Source: Porodaedalea pini (taxonomy: Eukaryota; Basidiomycota; Agaricomycetes; Hymenochaetales; Hymenochaetaceae). From it: DNA of 64,000 nucleotides. The stretch's first letter is position 1; the number at the start of each line of letters is the position of its first letter. This document shows, piece after piece, positions 34,540-45,829 of the stretch. The notes below the pieces were generated by a model, which was given only the letters and a program-made list of their open reading frames with translations, was not told where the DNA came from and did no database searches. A program made the position numbers and the translations under genes. Where the stretch lies: assembly GCA_002794775.1 (NCBI GenBank), contig NBAY01000009.1:558001-622000 (forward strand), in the 5' to 3' direction.

Positions 34540-34952
34540 GTGTCTTTCTCTTTTCTTGATATTTATCTTGACGATCTGTTCATGAAATGGACTTGTGATC
34601 CTTTTGTAAAACTCGATTGAGTGTTGCACTGGCTGTACCGACTTGCATTGCATTTTGTAAATATACAAACATGTCCGACGTAGACTGTACGAAATGTATT
34701 ATCTTGAGAAATTAATAAAGGCGTAGTAGTCGGTGCAGGTAAAAGGCGCATCGCGATTGGCTGGTGCTCATATGCGCTATGACGCGCGGTGTCGATCATA
34801 GGTATGGGAATAGCTTATAACTTATAAGCACGGCGCAGTGAGATACTTCTCTTATGCTCTGCAGGCGCTTGATCACTAACCTTTCCGCAGCACGAAGCGC
34901 GCCCAGCCTTTCTCTTTTCAACCACCACCATCAGTACTTGAGCCTCAGGAAA
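34540..34952. other. Intergenic, upstream of AIF-like gene
   Basis: 413 bp, holding the 3' end of the receptor gene and the upstream region of the next gene, including a short TATAACTTATAAGC stretch near 34815-34830 about 120 bp before the start. No gene. Confidence 0.4.
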
Positions 34953-37599
34953 ATGTCGACCACTACCGTTGCCGTGCTCAGCGACAGTGAGCTCAAGGAT
35001 GGCGAGATGTGCGTGCTGTAACTACAAGTCAAATAATGTCTGAATATGCTGACGGCTTCGGTATTTGTAGGAAAGAAGTCTCGTTCGGAGATGAGGGAAA
35101 AGTCTTGCTGTCAAGGATTGGCGATAAGGTCCATGCGACCAGCGCGTTCTGTACTCAGTAAGCCGTCTTATAGCACTTTGCTCACCTGCAGTTGTTATTG
35201 GATGGATTGTGAATGATTACAGCTACGGGGCACCTCTGGCAAAGGGTGTGCTTACTGGTGATGGACGCGTCGTCTGGTAAGTGGCTAGTGATGAAAGTAA
35301 TTAGTTGTGTTCTCATATTCTCACAGCCCATGGCATGGAGGTATATTCCCTCATGCAGAACTATATAACATGTGTTGACCAGAATACATATAGCATGCTT
35401 CAACGTCTGCTCCGGCGATATCGGTCAGTTTATCTCATCAGCATATGTATTAACTGTCTACTTAACTCACGCTTAGAGGATGCCCCTGCTCTCGACGCTA
35501 TTCATTCATTTAAGGCAGTCGTCAAGGATGGCAAGATTCATGTTACTGCCGATCCGAAGCGGACACTGAAAGATAACAAGTCTCGCCCACCGGTTATCAC
35601 GTCGGACGGTAATGTTGCTCCTGGAAACGGCGTCGTTATCGTCGGAGGCGGTGCAGGTGCCATACACACTGTTGAGAGTCTGAGAAAGGTCGGTGATAAG
35701 ATCAATTCCATCCTTTTATATGATTTCGACTCATAGTGTGTTTCGAATACATTTAGAATGGCTTCAAGGGGAATATCACAATAGTCAGTGCAGAACGATA
35801 TGCGCCTATTGACAGGTAGTGTCCTTGTATAAAGAACCGGCCAGATGCTGATCATGGTGTATTTAATTTACTAGGACGAAGATGAGCAAGACGCTCTTGA
35901 ACGACCCTTCGAAGCTCGAATGGAGGAGCGCGGCTGACCTCAAGATAAAATACAACACGAATCTGCGCATTGGCACTGTATGTTTCTTTCTTGTCTCTTC
36001 GTCGGGAGACAGACTGATGGACACGTTGGCTAGAGCGTAACTCACATCGACACAAAGTCCAAGACTGTCACGATGGACAGCAAAGAGACGCTCGCGTATG
36101 ATGCGCTTGTCCTCGCGCCTGGGGGCACGCCTCGTCGTCTCCCGGTCGAGGGCTCCAACCTTGGAAACATATTCACCCTCCGCAACGCGCAGAACTCAAA
36201 GGATATTGACAAAGGTAAGCTAGCGGTTCTCTACTCGGTTTGAAGTTTTGAGCCTTGTTGATTCTTCACATCGCAATTTAGCCGCACAAAAGGGAAAGCG
36301 TCTTGTGGTTATCGGTAGCTCATTCATCAGCATGGAGCTGGTGGCAGCAGTCTCAAAGCGCGAGCTTGCGTCCATCGACGTTATTGGAATGGAGGAGTAC
36401 CCCTTCGAAGCTATCCTCGGAAAGGAAATCGGCAAAGGCTTCAAGCAAGTTTGTCTTTCTTTCTGTTCTTCCTGGGAAAGCCATCTTTATCTAACTTTCT
36501 ATGTTCCCGTCTGATGGTTCTAGTACCACGAGTCGCAGGGTGTCAAGTTCCACATGCAGTCCAAGGTTGCGAAATTGCTGTCCTCGGAGTCCGACCCGTC
36601 TGCCGTCGGCGCGGTCGTCCTCGGTGACGGCGGACCCACGCTGCCGGCAGATTTCGTCATCATGGGCGTCGGCGTCGCACCTGCGACAGGCTTCCTCAAG
36701 GACAGCGGCTTTTCGCTGGAGAAGGACGGTGGCGTGCGTGTGGATGAGTATCTGAAGGTTCAAGGTCAGGATGGGAACATCTATGCGATTGGTATGTTCT
36801 TCTACGCCTTATTATTGCGCCAACCATGAGCTGACTGTTTTAATCTAGGTGATATTGCTGTCTTCCCACAGACGGAGTCTCCGGAGGCTAGGAGGATCGA
36901 GCATTGGAATGTCTGTATCTTTCCTTTCTTCTTTAGGTTTGAATGGCGCTGAGCGCCTGGTCTTTCTAATATCTAGGTTGCCAGCAACCATGGCCGCGCA
37001 GTCGGGCGAGCCATCGCCGGCAAACCCGAGCCGTTCGCGAAGATCCCAATCTTTTGGAGTGCTCGTGCGTGTCGTGTATATCTTTATGTTCTGTGTCCTT
37101 GCTTAGAAATATGGCTATGCTTAGAGGGCCAACAGCTCCGTTACTGCGGCCTCGGCCATTCGTACGATGACATCTTCGTAAAAGGCAACCCCGCCGAGTT
37201 GAAGGTTCGCTTGCTGTCTTTCACCTTACATGATCTTATTGCGTAACTCATATACTTGTTTTATACAGTTCGTCGCGTACTACTTCAAGGCCGGCAAGGT
37301 TGTCGCCGTCGCCAGGTACGTTACTCATAGATTGAAATTGAGCGATGCATTTGCGTACTGAAGCTAACTATTTGTTGTGTTTCCCCAGCATGCAAGCCGA
37401 CCCACTTGTCACGAAAGCTTCGGAGCTCATGCGTCTTGGGCTGATGCCATCTGCAGAGGAAATCAAGGGCGGCACGGTCAGCCTTATTTATCTGGAGTTC
37501 TTCGCGTCACTCATCACTTTTCAACTTGAACTTGTCATATTATAGGATCTCTTGAGTGTCGACATCTCGTCTGCTCAGTCAAAGGCTGAGTTCACCTGA
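34953..37599 (+). CDS. Rieske/AIF-type NAD(P)H oxidoreductase (AIFM3-like)
   Basis: Seventeen small exons, all phase-consistent, give 549 residues. The N-terminal Rieske [2Fe-2S] domain has CTHYG (C46, H48) and CPWHG (C66, H69) ligands. A pyridine-nucleotide-disulfide oxidoreductase follows: VVIVGGGAGAIHTVESLRK (FAD), SAERYAPIDRTKMSKTLL, YDALVLAPGGTPRRLPVEG, RLVVIGSSFISMELVAAVSK (NAD), YAIGDIAVFPQTESPEARRI and EHWNVASNHGRAVGRAIAGK. Related proteins are apoptosis-inducing factors lacking a clear membrane anchor; their physiological electron acceptor is not established. Exons: 34953-35008, 35071-35157, 35223-35276, 35327-35340, 35394-35423, 35477-35688, 35757-35815, 35875-35977, 36034-36214, 36282-36448, 36524-36791, 36849-36910, 36977-37064, 37125-37204, 37269-37315, 37389-37476, 37546-37599. 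The 14-nt fourth exon encodes the CPWHG core. Confidence 0.95.
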
Positions 37600-37971
37600 G
37601 TCGACTGAGTCAAAATTATCTTTGTTCGTCCTGTGTTCGAATTTAAATCCAATCTGCAACTGCTTTCGAAGAACGCCGACTCACTGTCGGATCCAAATGG
37701 ACAATGTATTCAGGAATTGTGTCATCTTGAGTCGATTTTGTTGTAGTTGTATCACACACGGTGCTTTTCTGTCCACGAATGAAACAAGTCATGCAATAAA
37801 TTGACCGCTAGGGAGTGCTCGAGTGTCTGATACAAATTACAACATAAAACATCTGTGTACGTATATTTACAAGGAGGGCCATGCATAAATAAGAGAAGAC
37901 CCCATGGATATCCCAGCCAGTCGTCAGTAATGCATGAAATCCTGCATGATGCACTACTCGCGAAAGACAGC

Positions 37972-39859
37972 TCATTCCCGGACTGACGAAGACGGCTCGG
38001 AGAAAGTGCACAAAGCAATCCCCCGTTCGTGATCGGTGGAGCCTGGGATGAGCGTGATCGAATGTGTCTGGGACTGGAGGCGGATCGAGCGCATGCCCTC
38101 GGTCGTTAGCGAGTGGTATGCACCGCGCAGGCGGAGCAGGAGACGTGAGCAGAGGATACTGTGCAGAATTCCTTGCAATCTGCAGCGATCAATGATGAAT
38201 ACATGCAAGCTGTAGGTCTCCTGTGCCCAGATGATGCATACACACATTATGAGGAAGCCGCGGAGCTGGGACTACCCGGAAGCGAGTCAGCCGGTGTGCT
38301 CTAGAAAGACGTGAGGAGATGGCTTACTGGTCCGAGGAACAACACAAGCAGATTACCGATCGTTAGCGCTATCCATGGAAAGGTGATGAGAACATGCGAA
38401 AGTCGGATGGTAATGTTTTTTTAATCGTTCGCTTACTGAAGACGCAAATATAATAGATAATGCCTGATCAAAAAACTGATTAGACTAGAAAGGGTGAGAC
38501 GTTGAGTATGGCCATTACTTACCATCCTTTATTAGTATATTTATCGTCTCAGAAGTGATGTAGCGATCTTGATAATACCTGTCAGCATATATAATCATTT
38601 CGGGAATATCTGGATGCATTCACTCAAGGAGATTGCTTTGATACCAATAAGCAGGAGCATGACTTTATGGGGAAAAGAATTGCCGTTAGCACTGCGAAAC
38701 TGTTCAAGCGTACGGAAGAACTGACGGGTCTCGTGAAATAGGAGGACCAGGTAGCAAATCCAAAATCCGCTTGAAGTGAATGACACGAGGCACCCGTTTT
38801 GAAAGAGTCCAGGCATGAAAGCTTTGGAATAGCGCAAAACGTTGTTCCAACGTAAATTGTGCGAAGCACTTGGACATTTGGTAATGTCAACGAACCTGTG
38901 GTGACAGTCTTAGTCGTACGGACCGATGCGTAGAACGCTCCGACGGCACCAACCTATGGTACAGTGAATAATCTGAGTACATGACGAGGAAAATTGATGC
39001 CTTCATACTCACCAGGTAGAAGGTCGTGAGGAAGAAATACATGTATTGTCTACAGCCCCAAACTGCATAGACGCGCATGAAGAGAATGACTTGTGAATGT
39101 GAGGTATCGCGCAGTCGATATCAGCGTGTCTGAGCCAAACCACTGAGCTGCTTACTTTCGCCGGTAATGAAGATAGACGTGTTTATTACTGACGTTTAAA
39201 GGGAAAAGGGTCAGGCGCCTAAGCAAGGGAAATATGTACGAAGAGGCGTACATGAAGAAGCAGTGAGGATGTTCACGCATTTCTGAATGATACCGAATCG
39301 ATCAGGCGTACGTTGAGCATAACGAGGAGAACACAAACCTCTCCGTTAGAATTGAGGAGAAAGACTTGAGTTTTAAACCGGACTCAGTTCTGAAGGTATG
39401 GATACTGTAGCTCGTACACTCACGGTATACACCCATGATAGCGGATGCAAAAGCGGAGATCCGATTGACGAAGAAAACACATTTTACTAGGGAGAATCGA
39501 GATTTCCACACGAGACGTATCTTTGAAGATAGTTAGAATGAGCTCATGTTGCTGACACCACGACAATGAAGGACACCTCATCATCCAGTGTGCAGAAGTA
39601 ATCATAAACCTTTGGAAAAGGTCAGATGTGCCATACTGACAGGCTGAAACTAATGAAACATACGAATACTGATAGAGTCGCGACTGCGAGGCGTGTAAGT
39701 GGAAGGAGAACATTTTGTTCAATGCTCATCAAAAACGAACCCGACGTGTACTAAACGATTTACCAGTGAGACTCATGAATGAAGGGCAGGAAGTGTCTTG
39801 CTCACTCTTACTATGAGGAGATCGTCTGCAATGGAGACTATCTCTTCTGCGGCGCTCAT
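37972..39859 (-). CDS. DUF6533-type seven-transmembrane protein
   Basis: A minus-strand gene broken into many short exons. The ATG at 39859 gives MSAAEEIVSIADDLLI. The DUF6533 signature is then spread over exons: VATLSVF, VYDYFCTLDDE (about 39625) and IRLVWKSRFSLVKCVFFVNR followed by ISAFASAIM (about 39500-39425). Later hydrophobic exons include MRVYAVWGCRQYMYFFLTTF (39078), FTSSGFWICYLVLLFHETR, and the last exon with ILHSILCSRLLLRLRGAYHS and a polar tail ending in SEPSSSVRE at 37972. Proteins of this kind form large families in agaricomycetes, are expected to be membrane proteins and have no known function. The precise intron borders are not all resolved; the span is firmer than the exon list. 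Confidence 0.78.
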
Positions 39860-41090
39860 TGCGAGAGCAGGGTAATTACTGATATCCGGGCGAGAGATTA
39901 AACTGGACCAAAGCCTCCATCCAGGAGTCCACTGCTTTATCGAAAAGCAAGTCCTTAGCTTTCAGGCCCGCGCTTAGCACAAGACCGCTTGGTCTTCCAC
40001 ATCTGATCATAGGATCAGAGATAGTGGGCAGGAGATCCCAAACATCATGATTGATCGGAGTATATCGTCTGATTGAGTTTGTGGAGTAGCCAAGTTCTAT
40101 GCCAAGTATTAAAGATGATTCACTATGATCAGGGAACGTATAATATCGACAACAGCGCCGATTGTGAAGTAGCCTGTCCAATGACCGGAAGATAGGTGTA
40201 TAAGTCGACAAAGAGTTTGAGGGTATGCTGGTTTAAGTGTGTGTATCTTCTCCACCAGCGGGAAGCAGTAGCTAGTCGTTGGACAACTGCACGTCTATCA
40301 TCAAGGAAAGTTTCTTTGGTAGTAAATAGAACTCTTCCTCCAGCAAGAACAGATATGTGCCTGTTCCAATCCACTCCCACTTGATAGTTGGGTAGTAAGT
40401 GAGGTAGATTGGCCCCTCTGTTAGATGCAGAAGGGTGCTTGCGTATCATGATCACCTCCATCAAGATCACAATGAGGTGACGGAATCAACTGAACTGACC
40501 AACGGCCTCCTGTGGTGTAGATATCGTGATGCCGAGTCTTTGATCGAGCTCTTGGAGGCAATCCCATGGGTAGCAAGAAGTCGAAGCAGATGTGTCACGG
40601 TTCAGAAGCGACAACAGAACCTCACTTTGTTGTTTTCTATTTGCTTCTGTTTTATTTCCAAATGAGGGAACTGACGCTTCTGTAGCCGGCCGCGGGAGTG
40701 CGCCGATCACTGATGAAGGGACTCCGAGTCGGACGGAGCCGGGGCGTTTTCAGCTTTTCGCCATTCATCGCGCTGCCACGTAGTCACTCTGTCTCGACTC
40801 CTACGTATTCAGGTGTAGACACGTCGCGATAAAGAGTGTAGCCTCCATGCATATTTGCAGAAGCTTCTGAGCAATCAATGGGTCCATTTCTCGAACTTCT
40901 TTGACCGTACGGCTTACATAATTGAATTGTAAGTTTTCACTTTTGCTCTCCCTCAGGCTCTTGGTACTGGATTTATTGATCTCTGACGCCCTTTAAATAG
41001 AGGACCACCAGGTAGAGTGTCTGCCTAGCTTATAGTGCCTCCACTTGTCTCGCTGAACAAGCTTTCTCAGCTTGTAAATCGACATAAAGA
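39860..41090. other. Intergenic with unsupported short frames
   Basis: 1.2 kb between divergent genes. Two minus-strand frames of about 110 codons (39876-40211 and 40129-40470) have no recognisable motif or splice-consistent extension, and I do not call them genes. Confidence 0.35.
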
Positions 41091-41867
41091 ATGAGGTTCA
41101 CTCGAATCTCACACCTCTGTTCTCTAGCAAGTCGAAAGACTAGCTGGAACAGATCTTTAACCCTCTCCCTTGGAGGGTCCAGACGACATATTTCGACAAG
41201 CTTTGGCCCTATGCCTCCTGCATTAAACTCACTCGAAACTCCAAGCGACATGAGTTGCGCGCGACACTGGGCGGAGGCCTTTCGGAAAGTCAGCATCCCA
41301 CGAGAAGCTGTGGAACTGACATTTTCTCGGAGCTCTGGACCTGGGGGACAGGTAAGTACGGATACTTCAAGAATGTCTTTTTCATATTCAGTATCGCCGT
41401 TGTAGAATGTCAACAAAGTCAATACGAAATGCACTATGAGATGCCCATTATGGGCCCCCTTCATTCCTCTGTGGGCGAAGCAGACTTTGCGTCGGAATGT
41501 GTGTAAATCCCACATTGACTTGACCTTATGTATCGTTAACATGTTCCTCAGCCAGCTTATGTTGCATCAGCCGATAGCTTACTAGTTACCTCGACCCTTC
41601 ACCGGTCTCAGGCTCAGAACATCGACGACTGCCTTCAGAAGGTAAGTATAAGCCTTTTCTCCTCGTCTCATCTATTTATACGAGGCTGTCTGAAAGCTAC
41701 GTTCTTTAATCGTCTCGGCATCTCTGTCCGATGTCAGAAACGAGACGTCAGATGAACAGAAAAAGAAAGTATTGGCATTTCAGAAGGCTGAGAAGGCCAG
41801 GCGGAGACAAGACAAGGAGCACCAGTCTAGAACAAAGCAATTACGGAAGAAGGGATACTGGGATTAA
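41091..41867 (+). CDS. ICT1-like mitochondrial peptidyl-tRNA hydrolase / mL62 (one-base frame break)
   Basis: Class-I release-factor-like protein acting on stalled mitoribosomes. Exons: 41091-41351, 41406-41499, 41552-41641 and 41697-41867. The N terminus is basic and Ser/Arg-rich, fitting mitochondrial import. The catalytic GGQ is present in VELTFSRSSGPGGQ, followed by NVNKVNTKCTMRCPLWAPF, then in the next frame IPLWAKQTLRRN, PAYVASADSLLVTSTLHRSQ and AQNIDDCLQK. The C terminus is the expected basic tail KARRRQDKEHQSRTKQLRKK. The frame breaks in the run GGGCCCCCTTTCATT at 41452-41466: one T fewer restores the conserved WAPFIPLWAK. Otherwise exon 2 stops at TAA 41505. This may be a sequence error or a disabling indel. 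Confidence 0.88.
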
Positions 41868-42096
41868 TACAGGTTAGCGAGAAGATTATCGTTTCTGCCA
41901 CGTTGACAACTTGAAAATGACGTATTGTCCACTGTGCCCAGACATGTCAGAACGGCCCGGGGAGCAAACAAGCAGTGGCGGATCCGGCCTTCAATCAAGA
42001 GAGTGAATAGGCTCCGTGATTAGACGAGAAATGGACCAATAACATTCTGAACTCATGCTTGCGAATGAGTGGATGAACGGAACTCGAGACTCTAAG
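41868..42096. other. Intergenic up to MITE
   Basis: 3' flank of the ICT1-like gene. No gene. It ends in the ACTCTAAG target duplication at 42089-42096. Confidence 0.4.
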
Positions 42097-42826
42097 TGGG
42101 GGTCGCAATTGACGCGAGTCGCGCGTGCGTTCCACGCACCTCGGCAGTGATCCAAGTGTCGGAGTGTCAAAAAAAAGTGATGCTCAAAATCTTCCTTTTT
42201 GCAGCTCCATATCTTCCTCAACATGTAATTAAAAATCAAGAAAAATCATAATATAGTATGAATTAAGTGGAATCACAAATGTACAGAGAATTTTTATAAC
42301 TACATTATTTATAAAAATACAAAGGTTTCTTGGGCTAAACTAAGTGTACCTCAATGAATTATTTTTTTAGAGCAGATTCCTCTGTACAAAATGTAGAATA
42401 GTTCATTCACAGTAATTTTCATTAAGAAAGTTGGGCAGATAAATGAAGTGGTGAGGTGCAAAAGAACCCGGAAGAGGTGAAGTTCACTCAGAATCACTGT
42501 GTACATAGGCATTTTGACTATTTTTCTCGCAGAAGATCAGCATCTTACGCGTCAACATGTCTCAACCTTCGTGCCTCACAGAATTATTTGTCTCATATAA
42601 TGTGATTCTGTTAATCAATTCACATTCTGATGTATTTGAGCATTCAACCTGACTCCAATATGTAATATTAGTCAAATTCAAGCCACCTCCTGCATTCCAT
42701 ATTATTCTGCAATTTTTATAATCACTAGACACACTTTTGTTGCCACATGATTACTATATAAAGTAAGTATATGAGCTCCGACCCAAAAAAGGAAGCACGC
42801 GCGACTCGCGTCAATTGCGGACCCCA
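42097..42826. mobile_element. Non-autonomous DNA transposon (MITE), hAT-like
   Basis: Inverted terminal repeats of about 37 bp. The left end starts TGGGGGTCGCAATTGACGCG; the right end, reverse-complemented, starts TGGGGTCCGCAATTGACGCG, and both continue AGTCGCGCGTGC. The element is flanked by CTCTAAG on both sides (42090-42096 and 42827-42833), extendable to 8 bp if the terminal A is counted as target. The interior is AT-rich with no coding frame. A 7-8 bp target duplication is most like hAT-type elements; this assignment is inference. It lies about 260 bp upstream of the HSBP1-like start. Confidence 0.82.
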
Positions 42827-43082
42827 CTCTAAGGGCTGCTATCGTTATTCATAAATACGTTCGCTCTAGAACTCTAGAACTTCTTAGGAAAGAATTGATA
42901 TATTTGTAGTAGCATTTACTATAATCAAGAGATTATCGGCATGGAAGGTTGAGGAGATTGTCAGTGAAAGTCAAATAAATAAATGGGTTATTACTCGAGT
43001 CGCGTGTACGTAACACACGTGCCAGACGCGTGCAAGCAACCGCGACTCAGCGGCGTTCAATCGTGTCCTTGATTCGCAAACC

Positions 43083-43588
43083 ATGTCTTCCGCAAAGCCT
43101 CTTAAGCTTCCCACCTCGACCCCATCCAAATCTTCAAATGGCTCGCCGACGCCAACCAACGAAACTCCGTCTTCGACAGCGGCGTCGGCGTCGGTCGCGG
43201 CGGTCAACCCGGCCGACATCACGAGCCCACACGAGCTCACTGCCTTTGTGCGTAACCCTTTCTAGTCGTCGCGCGATGTTGGAGGATCTGAAGGAGCGCC
43301 ACAATGTACTTGCAGGTCGAGGGCCTTCTGGAGCGGCTGGACTCCAAGTTCGACGACATGTCGTCTCAGATCCTTGAGCGAAGTGAGTCTGTTGTGGTCC
43401 ATATTAGCTTGAGCAATAGCGCACTAAAGCACGACTTCCCTGCAGTGAACCAGATGTCGACTCGCGTAGATGCTCTTGAGACTTCGATCCAAGATATCAT
43501 CAATGGGGATATATCCGCCGGCACCAGCGTGCCTCAATCGCCTAGCCTTGCATCAGGTCAAGCAGTACGACGTAGTGGGAGCACCTAG
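43083..43588 (+). CDS. HSBP1: HSBP1-like heat-shock-factor-binding coiled-coil protein
   Basis: Exons 43083-43247, 43316-43382 and 43446-43588 give 124 residues. A Ser/Thr/Pro-rich N terminus (1-50) is followed by a hydrophobic heptad coiled coil, VEGLLERLDSKFDDMSSQIL and ERMNQMSTRVDALETSIQDI. This is the HSBP1 fold, a small trimeric coiled coil that in animals binds heat-shock factor and in fungi relates to WASH-complex assembly. The C-terminal tail ASGQAVRRSGST and the following 3' region lie in a 0.5-kb direct repeat whose second copy (50658 on) ends a different gene. Confidence 0.87.
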
Positions 43589-43815
43589 CAATTAATATTG
43601 GTATTATGTACGATATTTTAATGGTGCGTCCTTTTCTTGTTCGGTTCGGGCGTCTCTCTGAGTAACCCTACTATTCAGCATTTGTGTATTCGTATTGTAA
43701 CGTATAATGACCCGACACAATTTTTGACGCGACGTCGACTGGTAGCAGGCGTCCGCCCAGAGACCATAAAGATACAATACAACAATCGGTTGATCTGCCC
43801 CTGTTACACAATCTA

Positions 43816-44463
43816 CAGTCCCGGACCGGTCCTTGCACCACCCCCACTCCTTGCACCACCCTGCCTGTAACACAGCTTCAACAACCTCCTGAGCTCTGAA
43901 TAACACTTAGTTAGGTTCTAATTGGCTAAAATATATGTCAGAAAAAAAAAAACTGTAAAAAGACTAAGAATTCATCAAGTTATGGCCCATGGTCAATTAG
44001 GAAAGTGATGATCTGCACTTGTTTCAAAAATGTTTGCCTTCTTTTCCACACAGCAAACTATATTTAAGTTAAGAAAGTGTTTTCTCTAACTTACTGTGTA
44101 TTAGTAGACTACCTGTGCAAAATTTTGTGTGTTTTTATTTGAAATTGAGTTGTAGAAAAATTCAACAAGCTAGCTTCAAGTCGCATTTTGGAAAGTCACG
44201 TGACTCCTTCATCTTATTTCAGATCACGAAGTGAACTGAGCGTGGGGATAATGTGGTGCAAGGACCAGTGACAACTCATTTTGGCCTTGAAACATAAATC
44301 TTTCATGGTACTTTCTTCCTTCAATATTTTTGCTCAAAAATTGGCATACTTAGTCTCAACAGAAGTCACTTTCATGTTGTATTTTTTGTTTGGAATAAAG
44401 GTTTGTAAATAATGTGAAAAAGGGAGATGAAAATGTGCTGGTGCAAGGACCGGTCCGGGACTG
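43816..44463. mobile_element. TA-flanked MITE (Tc1/mariner-like) with paired empty site
   Basis: Perfect inverted ends: the left starts CAGTCCCGGACCGGTCCTTG and the right ends with its exact reverse complement, both continuing CACCA. The element is flanked by TA on both sides (43814-43815, 44464-44465). The second copy of the host repeat reads straight through at the matching position (around 50919), with a single TA and no insert. The element is 648 bp, AT-rich inside and has no transposase frame. An internal partial copy of the end motif (GTGGTGCAAGGACC) lies near 44253. Confidence 0.92.
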
Positions 44464-44511
44464 TAAGCATTTCTTTCTTGTACTCACTAAGTGATCAAGT
44501 CATAATATTGG

Positions 44512-44714
44512 TCACAACGGAGGCGGGCCGCATCTGTCCCGCACATACTCATTAGCTCGATGCTGCTCTTGTCCTCCTACGCCCTCGAGCTGCTCAGGCA
44601 TTTCACCATCCACATTTGTCTAGAGGTCAACAGCTATGAGAAGCGGGATATATGCAGAGACTAACGACCTACCCTTTCCCTGTCGGTGCCAGCTTCGATA
44701 AGCATGACAGCGAC
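44512..44714 (-). pseudogene. Detached last exon of gankyrin-type gene
   Basis: On the minus strand this piece reads the end of the penultimate exon (HAYRSWHRQGKG frame) and the terminal exon encoding NVDGEMPEQLEGVGGQEQHR, ANEYVRDRCGPPPL, then stop. It is nearly identical to the last exon of the intact gene at 50965-52173, but sequence upstream of 44714 is unrelated, so it cannot be expressed as gankyrin. Confidence 0.85.
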
Positions 44715-45235
44715 CCATGGTATGCTTACATGATGTATCGAACTTTATTTTTACAGATATGATTTCATCGTACCGAATCAGACAGGAACTTACTGGTACC
44801 ATCGTATTAGCTTAAACTACAGCTATTTACCATCATCCATGTCATGCATGTGCTTAAAGGGGTCATTCAGATCTGTAAAACACCGTTTAGCAGAAGGCAT
44901 ATACCTTTTCAAGCCAAACACACCGTAAATATAGATTAGACAACGCGACTTAAGACTAATAAGAGAGAGTATTGCCCTTTCCGATATCCCATTGCCTAGG
45001 ATGGAGGAGAGACATGTGTGTCATATTACTTAAGGCATGACAAGGTGGCGGCGTATCTCACCTAGGACAGGGTCACGCAGATCAACCACACCAATAGCCA
45101 CCCCACAGCATGACGGTAAGCGATATCTATTGTGTCCGGCAGGATAATATGAATCTGATAGTTCTCAATTCAGGAGAAATCGGTTGAGCCGCATGTGAGC
45201 TGTGCAACAAAGTGTAAAGCGAACCCTTTTTTTTA
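44715..45235. other. Start of inserted segment, no gene
   Basis: Left end of the about 6-kb block between the two direct repeats. AT-rich, short frames only. Confidence 0.4.
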
Positions 45236-45829
45236 ATGATCAATTTTACTATAAAGAATGACACTGGATCAGCCAGCAACTCAGGGTCAGATGTGCCTAC
45301 CAGTGATCTCAATGCAAATAACCTGCTTTCCACCGCAGAGGTGATGAGCTCGAGCTCTGACAACCTCTATGCCACTGCAGTGGCGATGGGCTCCAGCTCC
45401 GAAGACCTCAGTACAGAAGGCCTGCTTGCCATTGCAGCGGCAATGAGCTCCGATGACATTGACGTGGTCGGCTTACTTGAAGAGGAGGCAAGATCTGGCG
45501 AAGAAGAGGTCTTATATGAGTCCATATTGATACCACAATGGTGGGAGGAGGATGCCGCCCAACACGCATCTGCTGAAGACACATTTTGGGACTCGTACCA
45601 ACAATCCAAACGGCCGTGAGCGGAGTTCACAGAGTTTGAGGCACTTCGGTTGTACTCCCACAATCATGACCTTCTCAAGGAGGATCAAATGTTGAAAGAG
45701 CAGAGAGCTGCAGAACAGATGGCCATGTTATCCAAAGCAGAATCCAGTCACAGTGTGGTTGAATCAGCCTCTCAAGCAAAAAAAATCATCAGAACATATA
45801 GCAAAGGATGCGGAGAAAGGAGCATGTAA
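45236..45829 (+). pseudogene. Acidic Ser-rich frame broken by an in-frame stop
   Basis: A 127-codon frame (possibly starting at the ATG 45256-45258 or upstream) encodes an acidic, repetitive peptide with units such as MSSSSDNLYATAVAMGSSSE and LLAIAAAMSSDDIDVVGLLE, then YESILIPQWWEED. It stops at TGA 45617-45619. The same frame continues without interruption to about 45829 with a charged helix-like stretch (FTEFEALRLYSHNHDLLKED, QMLKEQRAAEQMAMLSKAES). This suggests one former protein cut by a stop codon. I do not recognise the family. Confidence 0.4.

Larger units (their letters stand above)
43550..44714. repeat. Direct repeat copy 1 (HSBP1 tail to gankyrin last exon), interrupted by a MITE
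   Basis: About 515 bp (excluding the MITE at 43816-44463) match 50658-51167 nearly base for base, with scattered substitutions and small indels. The segment starts inside the HSBP1 reading frame and ends inside the terminal intron-exon region of a gankyrin-type gene read on the minus strand. Continuity with the intact HSBP1 gene on the left marks this as the left boundary of the duplicated locus. Confidence 0.92.

Noticed and set aside
39876..40470. Two overlapping minus-strand frames of about 110 codons
   Set aside because: They overlap each other in different frames, have no motif and cannot be joined to the DUF6533 gene.
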